This document shows positions 45,023-53,687 of a stretch of 64,000 nucleotides of DNA, piece after piece. The number at the start of each line of letters is the position of its first letter. Positions within the stretch are counted from its first letter, which is position 1. The stretch covers positions 62,001-126,000 of the forward strand of contig JBEKTW010000008.1 of assembly GCA_049515655.1 (NCBI GenBank), read 5' to 3'. Origin of the DNA: JBEKTW01 sp049515655 (GTDB lineage: Bacteria; Bacteroidota; Ignavibacteria; UBA10030; SZUA-254). Position numbers and translations under genes: made by a program. A model generated the notes under the pieces. It made no database searches, had not been told where the DNA came from, and saw only the letters and a program-made list of their open reading frames with translations.

Positions 45023-45077
45023 GTTTCAACTGATTATTGGCCTTTGTTAAGTGATTTATTCGTAACGGGTTACGGTA

Positions 45078-45527
45078 GTGTTGCAGACTTACATAGGGGA
45101 TCTTGCGCGACCTATCGTGGAAGCGAGAGGAGCAATACTTGTTGATGTTTCTGTGCGTGGGGGGCGAGGCCGAAAGGTCGTGGAAGTTTTTGTCGACACG
45201 GACGAAGGGACAACGACTGGACTGTGCGCTGAGATAAGCCGCGACCTCTCATCTGCGCTGGACCAGGCGAATATCGTGCAGGGTCGCTATGATCTCGTCG
45301 TTTCATCGCCCGGGATAGACCGTCCTTTACGCTTCGCACGGCAGTACCCAAGGAATGTCGGCAGAACTCTGGTCGTGAAATTCAGGAAGGATGACCGGGT
45401 TGAGAAAGTCGAAGGCGAATTAATCGAGGTGCGTCCCGATGGTTTCGTGCTGCAGATGAAGAGTAATGGACCACGCAATTTCCTTTTTGATGAAATTGTC
45501 GAGGCTCGAGTCAAGCCGGCGTGGTAA
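45078..45527 (+). CDS. rimP: Ribosome maturation factor RimP
   Basis: Assembly factor for the 30S subunit. 149 residues with the N-terminal RimP alpha/beta domain (VEVFVDTDEGTTTGLCAEISRDLSSALD; DLVVSSPGIDRPLRFARQYPRNVGR) and the C-terminal SH3-like barrel. VSSPGIDRPL is the family signature. The start is GTG 45078 with no strong ribosome-binding site; TTG 45081 is adjacent. It is the first gene of the rimP-nusA-infB operon, behind an attenuator-like leader. Confidence 0.94.
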   Translation: MLQTYIGDLARPIVEARGAILVDVSVRGGRGRKVVEVFVDTDEGTTTGLCAEISRDLSSALDQANIVQGRYDLVVSSPGIDRPLRFARQYPRNVGRTLVVKFRKDDRVEKVEGELIEVRPDGFVLQMKSNGPRNFLFDEIVEARVKPAW

Positions 45528-45564
45528 AGGAAGGTAATCGTTCAATGTTACATTGGAGAGTACA

Positions 45565-46890
45565 ATGAATTATGAAATCGTTGAATCTTTTTCTCACATG
45601 GTGCGCGAGAAAAGAATCGACAAAGATATGTTGTTGGGGGTTGTCGAGGAAGTGTTTTCGATGATGATGAGGAAGAAATACGGACCCGATGCCCGTTTTG
45701 ATGTTGTTGTCAATATGGACAAAGGCGATATAGAGATTTACCTGGAGAGACAGATTGTTGAAACGGTGACCGACCCCAATCTCCAGGTCGACCTTGAAAC
45801 TGTTCGCAAGAAGTCTGATGAACCTCTTGAGATTGGAGATGATTTCGTGGAGGTCGTTGACCTCAAGGACTTTGGGAGAAGGCTGATCGTCAGCGCAAAA
45901 CAAAACCTCAATCAGCGGATTAAAGAGATCGAGAAGGAAGTCATTTACAACGAGTATAGCAGTACCATCGGAGAGATCATCATCGGGGAGATCTACCAGA
46001 TCCGCAAGGGAGAAATCCTCGTCAACCATAACCGCAATGAGCTCGTTTTGCCGAAGAGTGAACAAATCTTCAAAGAACGGTATCGCAAAGGCGAAACGAT
46101 CCGGGCAATTGTCAAGGAAGTCAGGAAAAATGCCGGCAATCCAATTGTGATCATCTCACGTTCTGACGCTCGATTTCTTGCAAAGCTTTTTGAGCTCGAA
46201 ATTCCCGAGATATACGACGGGATCATTGAGATCAAAGGAATTGCGCGTGAGGGTGGCGAGCGGGCAAAAGTTGCCGTTGAATCGCATGACGATCGTATCG
46301 ACGCGGTCGGCGCCTGCGTCGGCATGAAGGGAGTTCGCATCCACTCGATTGTCCGTGAGATGAGCAACGAGAACATCGATGTGATCAACTATTCCGACGA
46401 CCCGGTCGTGTACATCCAGCGGGCGATGGCGCCGGCAAAACTCAAGAGTGTTACGGTGGACAAGGAGAAAAAAACGGCAACGATCCTCGTCGATAAAGAA
46501 CAGGTCTCACTGGCCATTGGACGCAATGGCCAGAATGTCCGCCTCGCCTCGAAACTGACGGGTTATGAGATCAACCTTGTTAAAGAGGGAGTCGAGGAGG
46601 AATATGATATGGACCTCGCGGAGTTTCGTGAGGAGTTGGGTGAACCACTCTATGAGCGTATCCTCGAGGAAGGTTATGGAAATGCCCGGGATTTCATCGA
46701 TGCCGCGGCAGCAGACCTGCAGAAGATCGATGGACTCACTGAGGAGAAGATCACTGCGCTGAAAGAAATGATGCAACGGGAACTCGAGGAAGCGGAACTC
46801 GAAGAGGAAGAACTCGATGAGCAAATTCAGAGTTCTGTCCATGAGGCAAACGCAACAGAACCGAAGGAAGAATCCCAACCTGAAGCATAA
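45565..46890 (+). CDS. nusA: Transcription termination/antitermination protein NusA
   Basis: RNA polymerase pausing and antitermination factor, 441 residues. Order: N-terminal RNAP-binding domain (about 1-130), S1 domain (GEIYQIRKGEILVNHNRNELVLPKSEQ), KH1 (VGACVGMKGVRIHSIVREM) and KH2 (ILVDKEQVSLAIGRNGQNVRLASKLTG), then an acidic helix-hairpin-helix tail. The start is ATG 45565, 4-5 nt after GGAGAG; TTG 45553 is unlikely. NusA can change termination at the operon's own leader hairpin, which suggests autogenous control. Confidence 0.96.
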   Translation: MNYEIVESFSHMVREKRIDKDMLLGVVEEVFSMMMRKKYGPDARFDVVVNMDKGDIEIYLERQIVETVTDPNLQVDLETVRKKSDEPLEIGDDFVEVVDLKDFGRRLIVSAKQNLNQRIKEIEKEVIYNEYSSTIGEIIIGEIYQIRKGEILVNHNRNELVLPKSEQIFKERYRKGETIRAIVKEVRKNAGNPIVIISRSDARFLAKLFELEIPEIYDGIIEIKGIAREGGERAKVAVESHDDRIDAVGACVGMKGVRIHSIVREMSNENIDVINYSDDPVVYIQRAMAPAKLKSVTVDKEKKTATILVDKEQVSLAIGRNGQNVRLASKLTGYEINLVKEGVEEEYDMDLAEFREELGEPLYERILEEGYGNARDFIDAAAADLQKIDGLTEEKITALKEMMQRELEEAELEEEELDEQIQSSVHEANATEPKEESQPEA

Positions 46891-46898
46891 GAATCTGA

Positions 46899-49619
46899 AT
46901 GGCAGATAAACCTCCGAAAAAAAAGATTTATCAGATAGCAAAGGAATTCAACGTATCCCATGATACGTTGATCCAGTATCTGAAGAAGAAGGGTCACGAC
47001 GTGAAAGGAATCATGAGCATCGCAACTGATGCTATGATGCACGACATCGTCGACCATTTCAAGAAGGAGAAGGAGGTCGCAGAAAAACACCAGCGGAAAA
47101 TGCAGGCGATACAGGATTCGAAAAAGAAAGTCGAATCCAGGGCTGAACCGGCAACCGAGGAGAAGACAAAAGCGAAGCCAGGACGGAAACCGAAGGAAGA
47201 GGCGAAAGTCAAACCTGAGGTGGTCATCGCTATTGCGAAAGAAGAGCCCGCTCCCGTGGTGGAACAAGAAGAACCTGCAGTTCAGAAAGCTGTCCCCGCT
47301 CCGGGCGCAGCGGAGAAGACAAAAGTTGTCTCGCCCGTCGAGGCCACGTCTGCTAATTTCCAGGAAACGCCGCAGGAAGAGAAGGCAACGCCCGCCAAAC
47401 AGAAGAAACCGGGTCGGTCAAAAGCCAAGGAGGAGAAAGTGGAGGTGATGCCTCACCTCACTCCCAAGATGGGGTTGACGATCAAAGGGAAGATCGACCT
47501 GGAAGAAATGAGCCGCGCCCATGCCGCCATCGAAAAACCTGCCGGAGCTGGAGAAAAAACAGAAGAGGAACGGGGTGCCGAATCAGAACCGAAGAAACGA
47601 AAGAAAAAACGGAAACGGGTACGCTCTGAATCTGTTCCGTCAACGTCGGAAGAGGTTGACGAATTGCTCCTGAAGGCAAAAAAGAAAAAGAAATTGCGGT
47701 ACAATGAGGTCGACCAGGAAGAAGTGAAGGAGGCGATCAGGCGAACTCTGGCGGAAATGGATGAGGCGACCGCCGTCGCGCAACGGGCCGCGTTCAAGCG
47801 AAGACGGAAAGAAAAGAGAGAGGCGGAAGAGCAGAAGCATCTCGAGCGGCTTGAGAAGGAAAAGTCCATTCTCCGGGTTACGGAATACGTGTCGGTCAAT
47901 GAGCTTGCCACACTCATGCACGTGGATGTCGCTGAAGTCATCAAGAAGTGTATTGAATTAGGCCTCATGGTGTCAATCAACCAGCGGCTGGATAAAGATA
48001 CGATCACGCTCGTTGCCGATGAATACGGCTACCAGGTGGAGTTCTTCTCCGAGCTCGCTCAGGAGGTACTCATCGAAGACGTCGAGGACGAGGACGAAAC
48101 TCTCACCTCGAGACCTCCCGTCGTTACGATCATGGGCCACGTCGACCACGGGAAAACATCGCTTCTCGATTACATCCGCCGGAGTAATGTCGTCGCCGGC
48201 GAAGCGGGCGGAATCACGCAGCACATCGGCGCATATTCAGTTACTCTGGATTCGGGCAAGCGTATTACATTCCTGGATACGCCGGGCCACGAGGCGTTTA
48301 CGGCGATGCGCGCTCGCGGTGCCCAAATCACCGATATCGTCGTTCTGGTTGTGGCGGCGGATGATAGTGTTATGCCGCAGACCGTGGAAGCCATCAGCCA
48401 TGCTCAGGCCGCCGGCGTGCCCATCGTCATCGCTATCAACAAATGCGACAAGCCGGAAGCCAATCCTGACCGCATCCGGCAACAGCTTGCGGAGAAGAAT
48501 GTGCTGGTGGAGGAATGGGGGGGAAAATACCAGTGTGTCGAGCTCTCCGCGCGAACAGGAAATAATGTGGGCGTTCTTCTTGAAAAAATCCTCCTCGAAG
48601 CGGACGTCTTGGACCTCAAGGCCAACTTCCATCGAGAAGCCCGCGGCGTCATCATCGAAGCGCAGGTTGATAAGGGAAAAGGTATCGTTACCACTATTCT
48701 CGTTCAGAAGGGGACGCTTATGATTGGAAGTTCTTTCGTCGCCGGAATTCAGAGCGGCCGTGTTCGTGCCATGTTCGATGAGCGTGGCAAGCGGACGGAA
48801 GTGGCCAAACCCTCCACGCCCGTCCAGGTCCTTGGATTCGACGGGGTCCCGCAGGCCGGCGACGTCTTCGTTGTTGTTGAAGATGAACGAAAAGCCAGGG
48901 AAATCAGCTTGCGGAGGCAACAGTTGAAGCGAGAGCAGGACTTTAGACTCATTCGGAGTATGACGTTGAATGACATCTCGCAGAAGATTCAGGAAGGCCA
49001 GGTGAAGGAACTGAAGGTCATCGTCAAGGGTGACGTTGACGGATCGGTTGGCGCGCTGGCAGATTCGCTCATGAAGATTACTCATGCGGAAGTCCGTGTA
49101 AACGTCATCATGAGTGCCGTCGGCGCGATTACAGAATCCGATGTCTTGCTGGCCGCGGCCTCGAGTGCGGTGATCATTGGATTTCATGTGCGTCCAAACC
49201 TGAACGCACGCCGCCTCGCTGAGCAGGAACACGTCGACATACGGCTGTACAACATTATTTATGACGCAATTGAAGAAGTGAAGAAAGCCCTCGAGGGCCT
49301 GCTGGCTCCTGAACAGCGCGAAGAAGTCACGGCGACTATCGACGTCAGGGAAGTGTTCAAAATCCCCAAGGTCGGTGCGATTGCCGGATGCTATGTCCAG
49401 GACGGCAAAATCAGCAGGGGAAACAAAGTCCGTGTCGTTCGCGACGGGATCGTCGTGTATGAAGGCGGTCTTTCGTCCTTGAAACGATTCAAGGACGATG
49501 TCCGGGAAGTGGAGTCGGGTTTCGAGTGCGGTCTCGGCCTGGAAAATTTCAACGACATCAAGGTCGGAGATACGGTCGAGGCATACAAAATAGTTGAAAC
49601 ACAGCGGAAATTAGTCTGA
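46899..49619 (+). CDS. infB: Translation initiation factor IF-2
   Basis: GTPase that delivers fMet-tRNA to the 30S complex. 906 residues: an IF2_N domain (KKKIYQIAKEFNVSHDTLIQYL), a long Lys/Glu/Pro/Ala-rich linker to about residue 310, a second IF2_N-like segment (YVSVNELATLMHVDVAEVIKKC), the G domain with GHVDHGKT from about 413, DTPGHEAF and NKCD, then domains II, III and the C2 domain. It lies 8 nt after nusA; no ylxR or rplGA-like gene intervenes. Confidence 0.97.
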   Translation: MADKPPKKKIYQIAKEFNVSHDTLIQYLKKKGHDVKGIMSIATDAMMHDIVDHFKKEKEVAEKHQRKMQAIQDSKKKVESRAEPATEEKTKAKPGRKPKEEAKVKPEVVIAIAKEEPAPVVEQEEPAVQKAVPAPGAAEKTKVVSPVEATSANFQETPQEEKATPAKQKKPGRSKAKEEKVEVMPHLTPKMGLTIKGKIDLEEMSRAHAAIEKPAGAGEKTEEERGAESEPKKRKKKRKRVRSESVPSTSEEVDELLLKAKKKKKLRYNEVDQEEVKEAIRRTLAEMDEATAVAQRAAFKRRRKEKREAEEQKHLERLEKEKSILRVTEYVSVNELATLMHVDVAEVIKKCIELGLMVSINQRLDKDTITLVADEYGYQVEFFSELAQEVLIEDVEDEDETLTSRPPVVTIMGHVDHGKTSLLDYIRRSNVVAGEAGGITQHIGAYSVTLDSGKRITFLDTPGHEAFTAMRARGAQITDIVVLVVAADDSVMPQTVEAISHAQAAGVPIVIAINKCDKPEANPDRIRQQLAEKNVLVEEWGGKYQCVELSARTGNNVGVLLEKILLEADVLDLKANFHREARGVIIEAQVDKGKGIVTTILVQKGTLMIGSSFVAGIQSGRVRAMFDERGKRTEVAKPSTPVQVLGFDGVPQAGDVFVVVEDERKAREISLRRQQLKREQDFRLIRSMTLNDISQKIQEGQVKELKVIVKGDVDGSVGALADSLMKITHAEVRVNVIMSAVGAITESDVLLAAASSAVIIGFHVRPNLNARRLAEQEHVDIRLYNIIYDAIEEVKKALEGLLAPEQREEVTATIDVREVFKIPKVGAIAGCYVQDGKISRGNKVRVVRDGIVVYEGGLSSLKRFKDDVREVESGFECGLGLENFNDIKVGDTVEAYKIVETQRKLV

Positions 49620-49628
49620 GGATGTTCT

Positions 49629-49988
49629 ATGTCAATGCGAACCGAGAGAGTGGCCTCTCTGATACGGGAGGAAGTGGGAATGTTGTTCAGCCGGGAATTT
49701 CGGGACCCTCAGTATGGGTTCATCACGGTCACGGAAGTTCGCATGTCGCCGGATTTAAGGATTGCCAAAATCTACGTCAGCATCCTGGGGAAGGAGGAAG
49801 TGAAACAACGTACTTTCAAAATGTTGGAGGACCGGAAGTCCCAGGTTCGATCATTGGTAGGTTCGCACGTCCGCATCAAGTTCACTCCGTCCATCCAGTT
49901 CTATCTCGACGATACGCTTGAGCACGTCGAAAAGATAAACCGGCTCATCAAGGAGATCCACAAGAATGATGAAAGAAAAGGGGAATAA
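49629..49988 (+). CDS. rbfA: Ribosome-binding factor A
   Basis: Cold-shock 30S maturation factor, 119 residues, KH-like fold. MRTERVASLIREEVGMLFSREFRDP, ITVTEVRMSPDLRIAKIYVS and the final FYLDDTLEHVEKINRLIKEI match the family. Start ATG 49629 or 49635. The next gene is ribF after 57 nt; truB, which normally stands between them, is missing. Confidence 0.95.
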   Translation: MSMRTERVASLIREEVGMLFSREFRDPQYGFITVTEVRMSPDLRIAKIYVSILGKEEVKQRTFKMLEDRKSQVRSLVGSHVRIKFTPSIQFYLDDTLEHVEKINRLIKEIHKNDERKGE

Positions 49989-50045
49989 GGGTTTCGTTTG
50001 CGACTGCGTGGGTGATCGGACTTCCGGAACTACAAAGAACCGGTC

Positions 50046-50984
50046 ATGAATGTTGTTCACTCCGAAAACGATATTCTGCGTGAAACAGAGTCCATCGTTA
50101 CTATCGGAACATTCGATGGAATGCACCTGGGCCACCGGGCGATCATTGATGAGGTCCTGTCACGGGCAAAAACTCATCAGGGAAGGAGTGTCGTGCTGAC
50201 GTTCACGCCCCATCCGCGTGAGGTTGTCGGCAGGGTTCCGGTCAAGTACCTGTCAAACCTGGAGGAACGGTTGGACATTCTCGCAACCATGGGAATAGAC
50301 GTGACGCTTGTTCTCAAGTTCACGTATGAGTTTTCACGACTGTCGTCACGAGAGTTTTATCAACGCTATGTTGTGCAAAGGGTTGGAGTGCGGCAGGTTG
50401 TTGTCGGTCATGACCATATGTTCGGCAAAGACCGGGAAGCAGGTGTTCGGGAGCTCCAGCAGATCGGTTGGGATTTAGGATTCACGGCTGTAACCGTTCC
50501 ACCGGTTGTCGTCAACGATGAGGTCGTGAGCAGCACGGCTATCCGGGAACACCTGCTGCGAGGCGAGGTGGATCTCTCCGAACGATTACTCGGCCGGCCG
50601 TACGCTCTCCAGGGATTTGTGGTGAAAGGGGATGGTCGCGGTGTAGAGCTTGGATTTCCCACGGCGAACATTGAGATGGATTACCCAAATAAGCTCCTTC
50701 CAGCATCGGGCGTTTATCTCGTTCGTGCCGACCTCGGCCCGAAGCGATTGCATGGAATGCTCAATATCGGCGTGCGCCCGACTTTTGAGACCGACCATCG
50801 ACAAACCGTTGAGGTCCATCTTTTTGATTTCCATGATGAAATCTATGGAGAGCGCCTCAACGTGAGCTTCATCAAACGATTACGGGATGAAAAGAAATTT
50901 TCATCGAGAAATGATCTAACGGCCCAATTGCGGCAGGATCAGCGTGAGTGTATGAAATATCTTGGACAGGTTTATCAACTATAA
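50046..50984 (+). CDS. ribF: Bifunctional riboflavin kinase / FAD synthetase
   Basis: Turns riboflavin into FMN and then FAD. 312 residues. The N-terminal nucleotidyltransferase domain has TIGTFDGMHLGHRAII and VVGHDHMFGKDREA; SSTAIREHLLRG is the ISSTxIR-type motif. The C-terminal flavokinase domain has GFPTANIEM and the HLFDFHDEIYGERLNV segment. It works with the ribBA product encoded at 10.8 kb. rpsO follows after 19 nt. Confidence 0.96.
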   Translation: MNVVHSENDILRETESIVTIGTFDGMHLGHRAIIDEVLSRAKTHQGRSVVLTFTPHPREVVGRVPVKYLSNLEERLDILATMGIDVTLVLKFTYEFSRLSSREFYQRYVVQRVGVRQVVVGHDHMFGKDREAGVRELQQIGWDLGFTAVTVPPVVVNDEVVSSTAIREHLLRGEVDLSERLLGRPYALQGFVVKGDGRGVELGFPTANIEMDYPNKLLPASGVYLVRADLGPKRLHGMLNIGVRPTFETDHRQTVEVHLFDFHDEIYGERLNVSFIKRLRDEKKFSSRNDLTAQLRQDQRECMKYLGQVYQL

Positions 50985-51003
50985 ATTTTTTAAGGAGCAT
51001 GGA

Positions 51004-51273
51004 ATGCCAACTACGAAGGAACAAACACAAGAACTTATCCAAAAGTACGGAAAATCGGCGAACGATTCCGGGTCGCCTGAGGTTCAAATCGCCATTCTTA
51101 CTGCACGCATCAATGAGCTTTCGTCTCATCTGGAGTCGAACGTCAAGGATAATCATTCTCGCGTGGGGTTGCTCAGGATGGTGAGCAAGCGGAAAAAATT
51201 GCTCGACTATCTGCACGAGAAAAACGGCGAGCGGTACAAGAAAATCATTCAAGAACTAGATCTACGGAAGTAA
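51004..51273 (+). CDS. rpsO: 30S ribosomal protein S15
   Basis: Exactly 89 residues, the usual S15 length, beginning MPTTKEQTQELIQKYG. Signatures: GSPEVQIAILTARINELSSHL, KDNHSRVGLLRMVSKRKKLLDYL. The start is ATG 51004, with AAGGAG 6 nt upstream. A longer frame from 50962 runs into ribF and is not used. It lies directly upstream of pnp, the classical rpsO-pnp pair. Confidence 0.98.
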   Translation: MPTTKEQTQELIQKYGKSANDSGSPEVQIAILTARINELSSHLESNVKDNHSRVGLLRMVSKRKKLLDYLHEKNGERYKKIIQELDLRK

Positions 51274-51328
51274 CATAATCTGCACTAAGCAGCAATGCAT
51301 GTAACAAGTACATTAGGAATAGACCTTC

Positions 51329-53605
51329 ATGGTTATTACGAAAGAAGTTGAAATTGGTGGACAGATGTTTTCCATCGAGACGGGCAAATTGGCAAAGCAA
51401 GCCGATGGCTCGGTGATGGTGCGTTACGCTGATACGATGGTTCTGGCGACCGTCGTTTCCAGCAAAGAGGTGGTGGAAGGCCAGGATTTCTTCCCTCTCC
51501 AGGTTGAATATAGGGAAAGAACGGCGGCGGCGGGAAAAATCCCGGGTGGTTTTCTGAAGCGCGAGGGTCGCCCGTCGGAAAAAGAAATACTCTCCGCGAG
51601 ATTGATCGACCGTCCGATACGCCCGATGTTCCCGGAGGGTTTCAAGAGTGAAACGCAGATCATCGTCACGGTCTTTTCATCCGACCAGCAGCATGATGCC
51701 GACAATCTGGGCGCGGTGGGCGCCTCGGCCGCGCTCATGATTTCCGATATACCGTTCAACGGACCGATTGCCGAGGTCCGCGTCGGCAGAATCGAAGGCA
51801 AGTTCGTCATCAACCCTACGTTCACCCAGCTCGAAACGAGCGATATGGATGTGACCGTCGCCGGAACCAGAGATTCAATCGTCATGGTTGAGGGTGAGGC
51901 GAAAGAAATCTCCGAACAGGAGATGCTCGACGCGTTGAAATTCGCGCAGGAACACATCCAGAAGCTGTGCGAGCTTCAGCTTCAATTGCAAAAGGAATGT
52001 CAAAGATCTAAGCGAGAGGTGCCTGCCAACCCGTTGAAACATGAGCTGGCTGAAATTGCTTCGAGAATCGCGCGCGAAAAGATCCGTGTGGTAACAAACC
52101 AGGTTCTCGATAAAGACGCCCGCAGCAAAGCCAACGAAGAGATTCATGCGGCAGCGTATGAAGCAATGAAAACGGAGGTCGCTTCTGCGAAGCTGACGCT
52201 CGATGAGATGGAGAAAGCATTGTTCAGTGAAAGTCCCGCCGCCTTCATCGAGTCGAAGAAGCACCTCGTCTCTGAAATTCTTCATGACATTGAGTATGAA
52301 GAGATGCGGGAAATGATTCTGAAGAACGGAAAGCGTCTGGATGGGCGCGGTGTCACCGATATACGACCGATCCGCTGCGAAGTCGGGGTGCTGCCCAGAA
52401 CTCACGGTTCCGCACTGTTCACGCGTGGGGAGACTCAAAGCCTCACGACTGTTACACTTGGCACGAAGATGGACGAACAGATTCTCGACGGACTTCTTCC
52501 TGAATCCAGTAAACGGTTCATGCTGCACTACAATTTTCCTCCGTACTCTGTCGGCGAGGTCGGCAGGATTGGAAACCCCGGCCGCAGAGAAATCGGCCAC
52601 GGAAACCTGGCCGAACGTTCGTTGAAAAGCCTACTTCCTCCGGAGCAGGAGTTTCCATACACCATCCGCATTGTCTCTGATATACTTGAATCGAATGGCT
52701 CATCGTCGATGGCGACGGTGTGCGCAGGCACTTTGTCGTTGATGGATGCGGGCGTTCCACTGAAAAAACCCGTGGCGGGCATCGCCATGGGGCTCATCAA
52801 GGAATCCGAAAAAATCGCAATCCTGAGCGATATTCTGGGCAATGAAGACCATCTTGGCGACATGGACTTCAAGGTCGCCGGCACAAAGGATGGCGTCACC
52901 GGTTTCCAGATGGATATCAAAATTCAGGGAATTACGTTCGACATCTTTGAAAGGGCGTTGGCCCAGGCGAAAGCCGGTAGATTGCACATTCTCGACATAA
53001 TGGCGCAGACACTCGACCAGCCTCGAAAGGAGTTATCGACCTTCGCGCCACGGCTGACCACCATCAAAATTCCCGTCGATATGATCGGTTCCGTCATTGG
53101 ACCGGGCGGAAAGGTGATCCGGGGGATTGTGAAGGATACCGGAGCAGAGATCAATATCGAGGACGATGGAACTGTTGTTATCGCCTCCGTCAGCTCTGAA
53201 GGCAGTGAAAAAGCGTTGGCGATCATTAACAAGATCATCGAGGTTCCCGAAGTCGGGAAAACCTACCACGGAAAAGTGACCCGCATCATGGAGTTCGGCG
53301 CCTTCGTCGAGTTTCTCCCGGGAAGGGAAGGACTCGTGCACATATCCCACCTCGACATGAATCGGGTGAATAAGGTTACCGACGTCCTCAATGTCGGCGA
53401 TGAGCTGGACGTCAAACTAATCAAAAAAGATGAAGAGGGCCGGTATAATCTGAGTCGGAAGGCGCTGATGGCCGGATACGACGCAGAGAAGGAAGCGCAA
53501 CGGGAAGCCGAACGCAGAAGTGAACGAGGAGACCGGCGTCCGGGCGGGCACCATCGCGAGGGCGGCGGACATCGAGGCGGTCCACACCGGGAACATCGGG
53601 ATTAA
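51329..53605 (+). CDS. pnp: Polyribonucleotide nucleotidyltransferase
   Basis: Phosphorolytic 3'-5' exoribonuclease. 758 residues: two RNase PH domains (the second with the catalytic region LSDILGNEDHLGDMDFKVAGT), a helical insert, a KH domain (IGSVIGPGGKVIRGI), an S1 domain (YHGKVTRIMEFGAFVEFLPGREGLVHIS), and a C-terminal tail rich in Arg, Gly and His. With rny at 21.7 kb it represents the main RNA-decay enzymes. A perfect 11-bp hairpin lies downstream. Confidence 0.98.
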   Translation: MVITKEVEIGGQMFSIETGKLAKQADGSVMVRYADTMVLATVVSSKEVVEGQDFFPLQVEYRERTAAAGKIPGGFLKREGRPSEKEILSARLIDRPIRPMFPEGFKSETQIIVTVFSSDQQHDADNLGAVGASAALMISDIPFNGPIAEVRVGRIEGKFVINPTFTQLETSDMDVTVAGTRDSIVMVEGEAKEISEQEMLDALKFAQEHIQKLCELQLQLQKECQRSKREVPANPLKHELAEIASRIAREKIRVVTNQVLDKDARSKANEEIHAAAYEAMKTEVASAKLTLDEMEKALFSESPAAFIESKKHLVSEILHDIEYEEMREMILKNGKRLDGRGVTDIRPIRCEVGVLPRTHGSALFTRGETQSLTTVTLGTKMDEQILDGLLPESSKRFMLHYNFPPYSVGEVGRIGNPGRREIGHGNLAERSLKSLLPPEQEFPYTIRIVSDILESNGSSSMATVCAGTLSLMDAGVPLKKPVAGIAMGLIKESEKIAILSDILGNEDHLGDMDFKVAGTKDGVTGFQMDIKIQGITFDIFERALAQAKAGRLHILDIMAQTLDQPRKELSTFAPRLTTIKIPVDMIGSVIGPGGKVIRGIVKDTGAEINIEDDGTVVIASVSSEGSEKALAIINKIIEVPEVGKTYHGKVTRIMEFGAFVEFLPGREGLVHISHLDMNRVNKVTDVLNVGDELDVKLIKKDEEGRYNLSRKALMAGYDAEKEAQREAERRSERGDRRPGGHHREGGGHRGGPHREHRD

Positions 53606-53621
53606 GATTCTTTGGGGTGTT

Positions 53622-53649
53622 CATGCCGCTCCATAAGAGGAGCGGCATG
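53622..53649. terminator. Hairpin between converging pnp and bshC
   Basis: CATGCCGCTCC (53622-53632) pairs perfectly with GGAGCGGCATG (53639-53649) across ATAAGA. There is no T tract on either strand. Its place between two converging genes suggests a bidirectional transcript end or 3'-end protection. Confidence 0.6.
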
Positions 53650-53687
53650 CAGCTCGCCTGGCGGTGGGGAATAGTGTTACCCGACCG

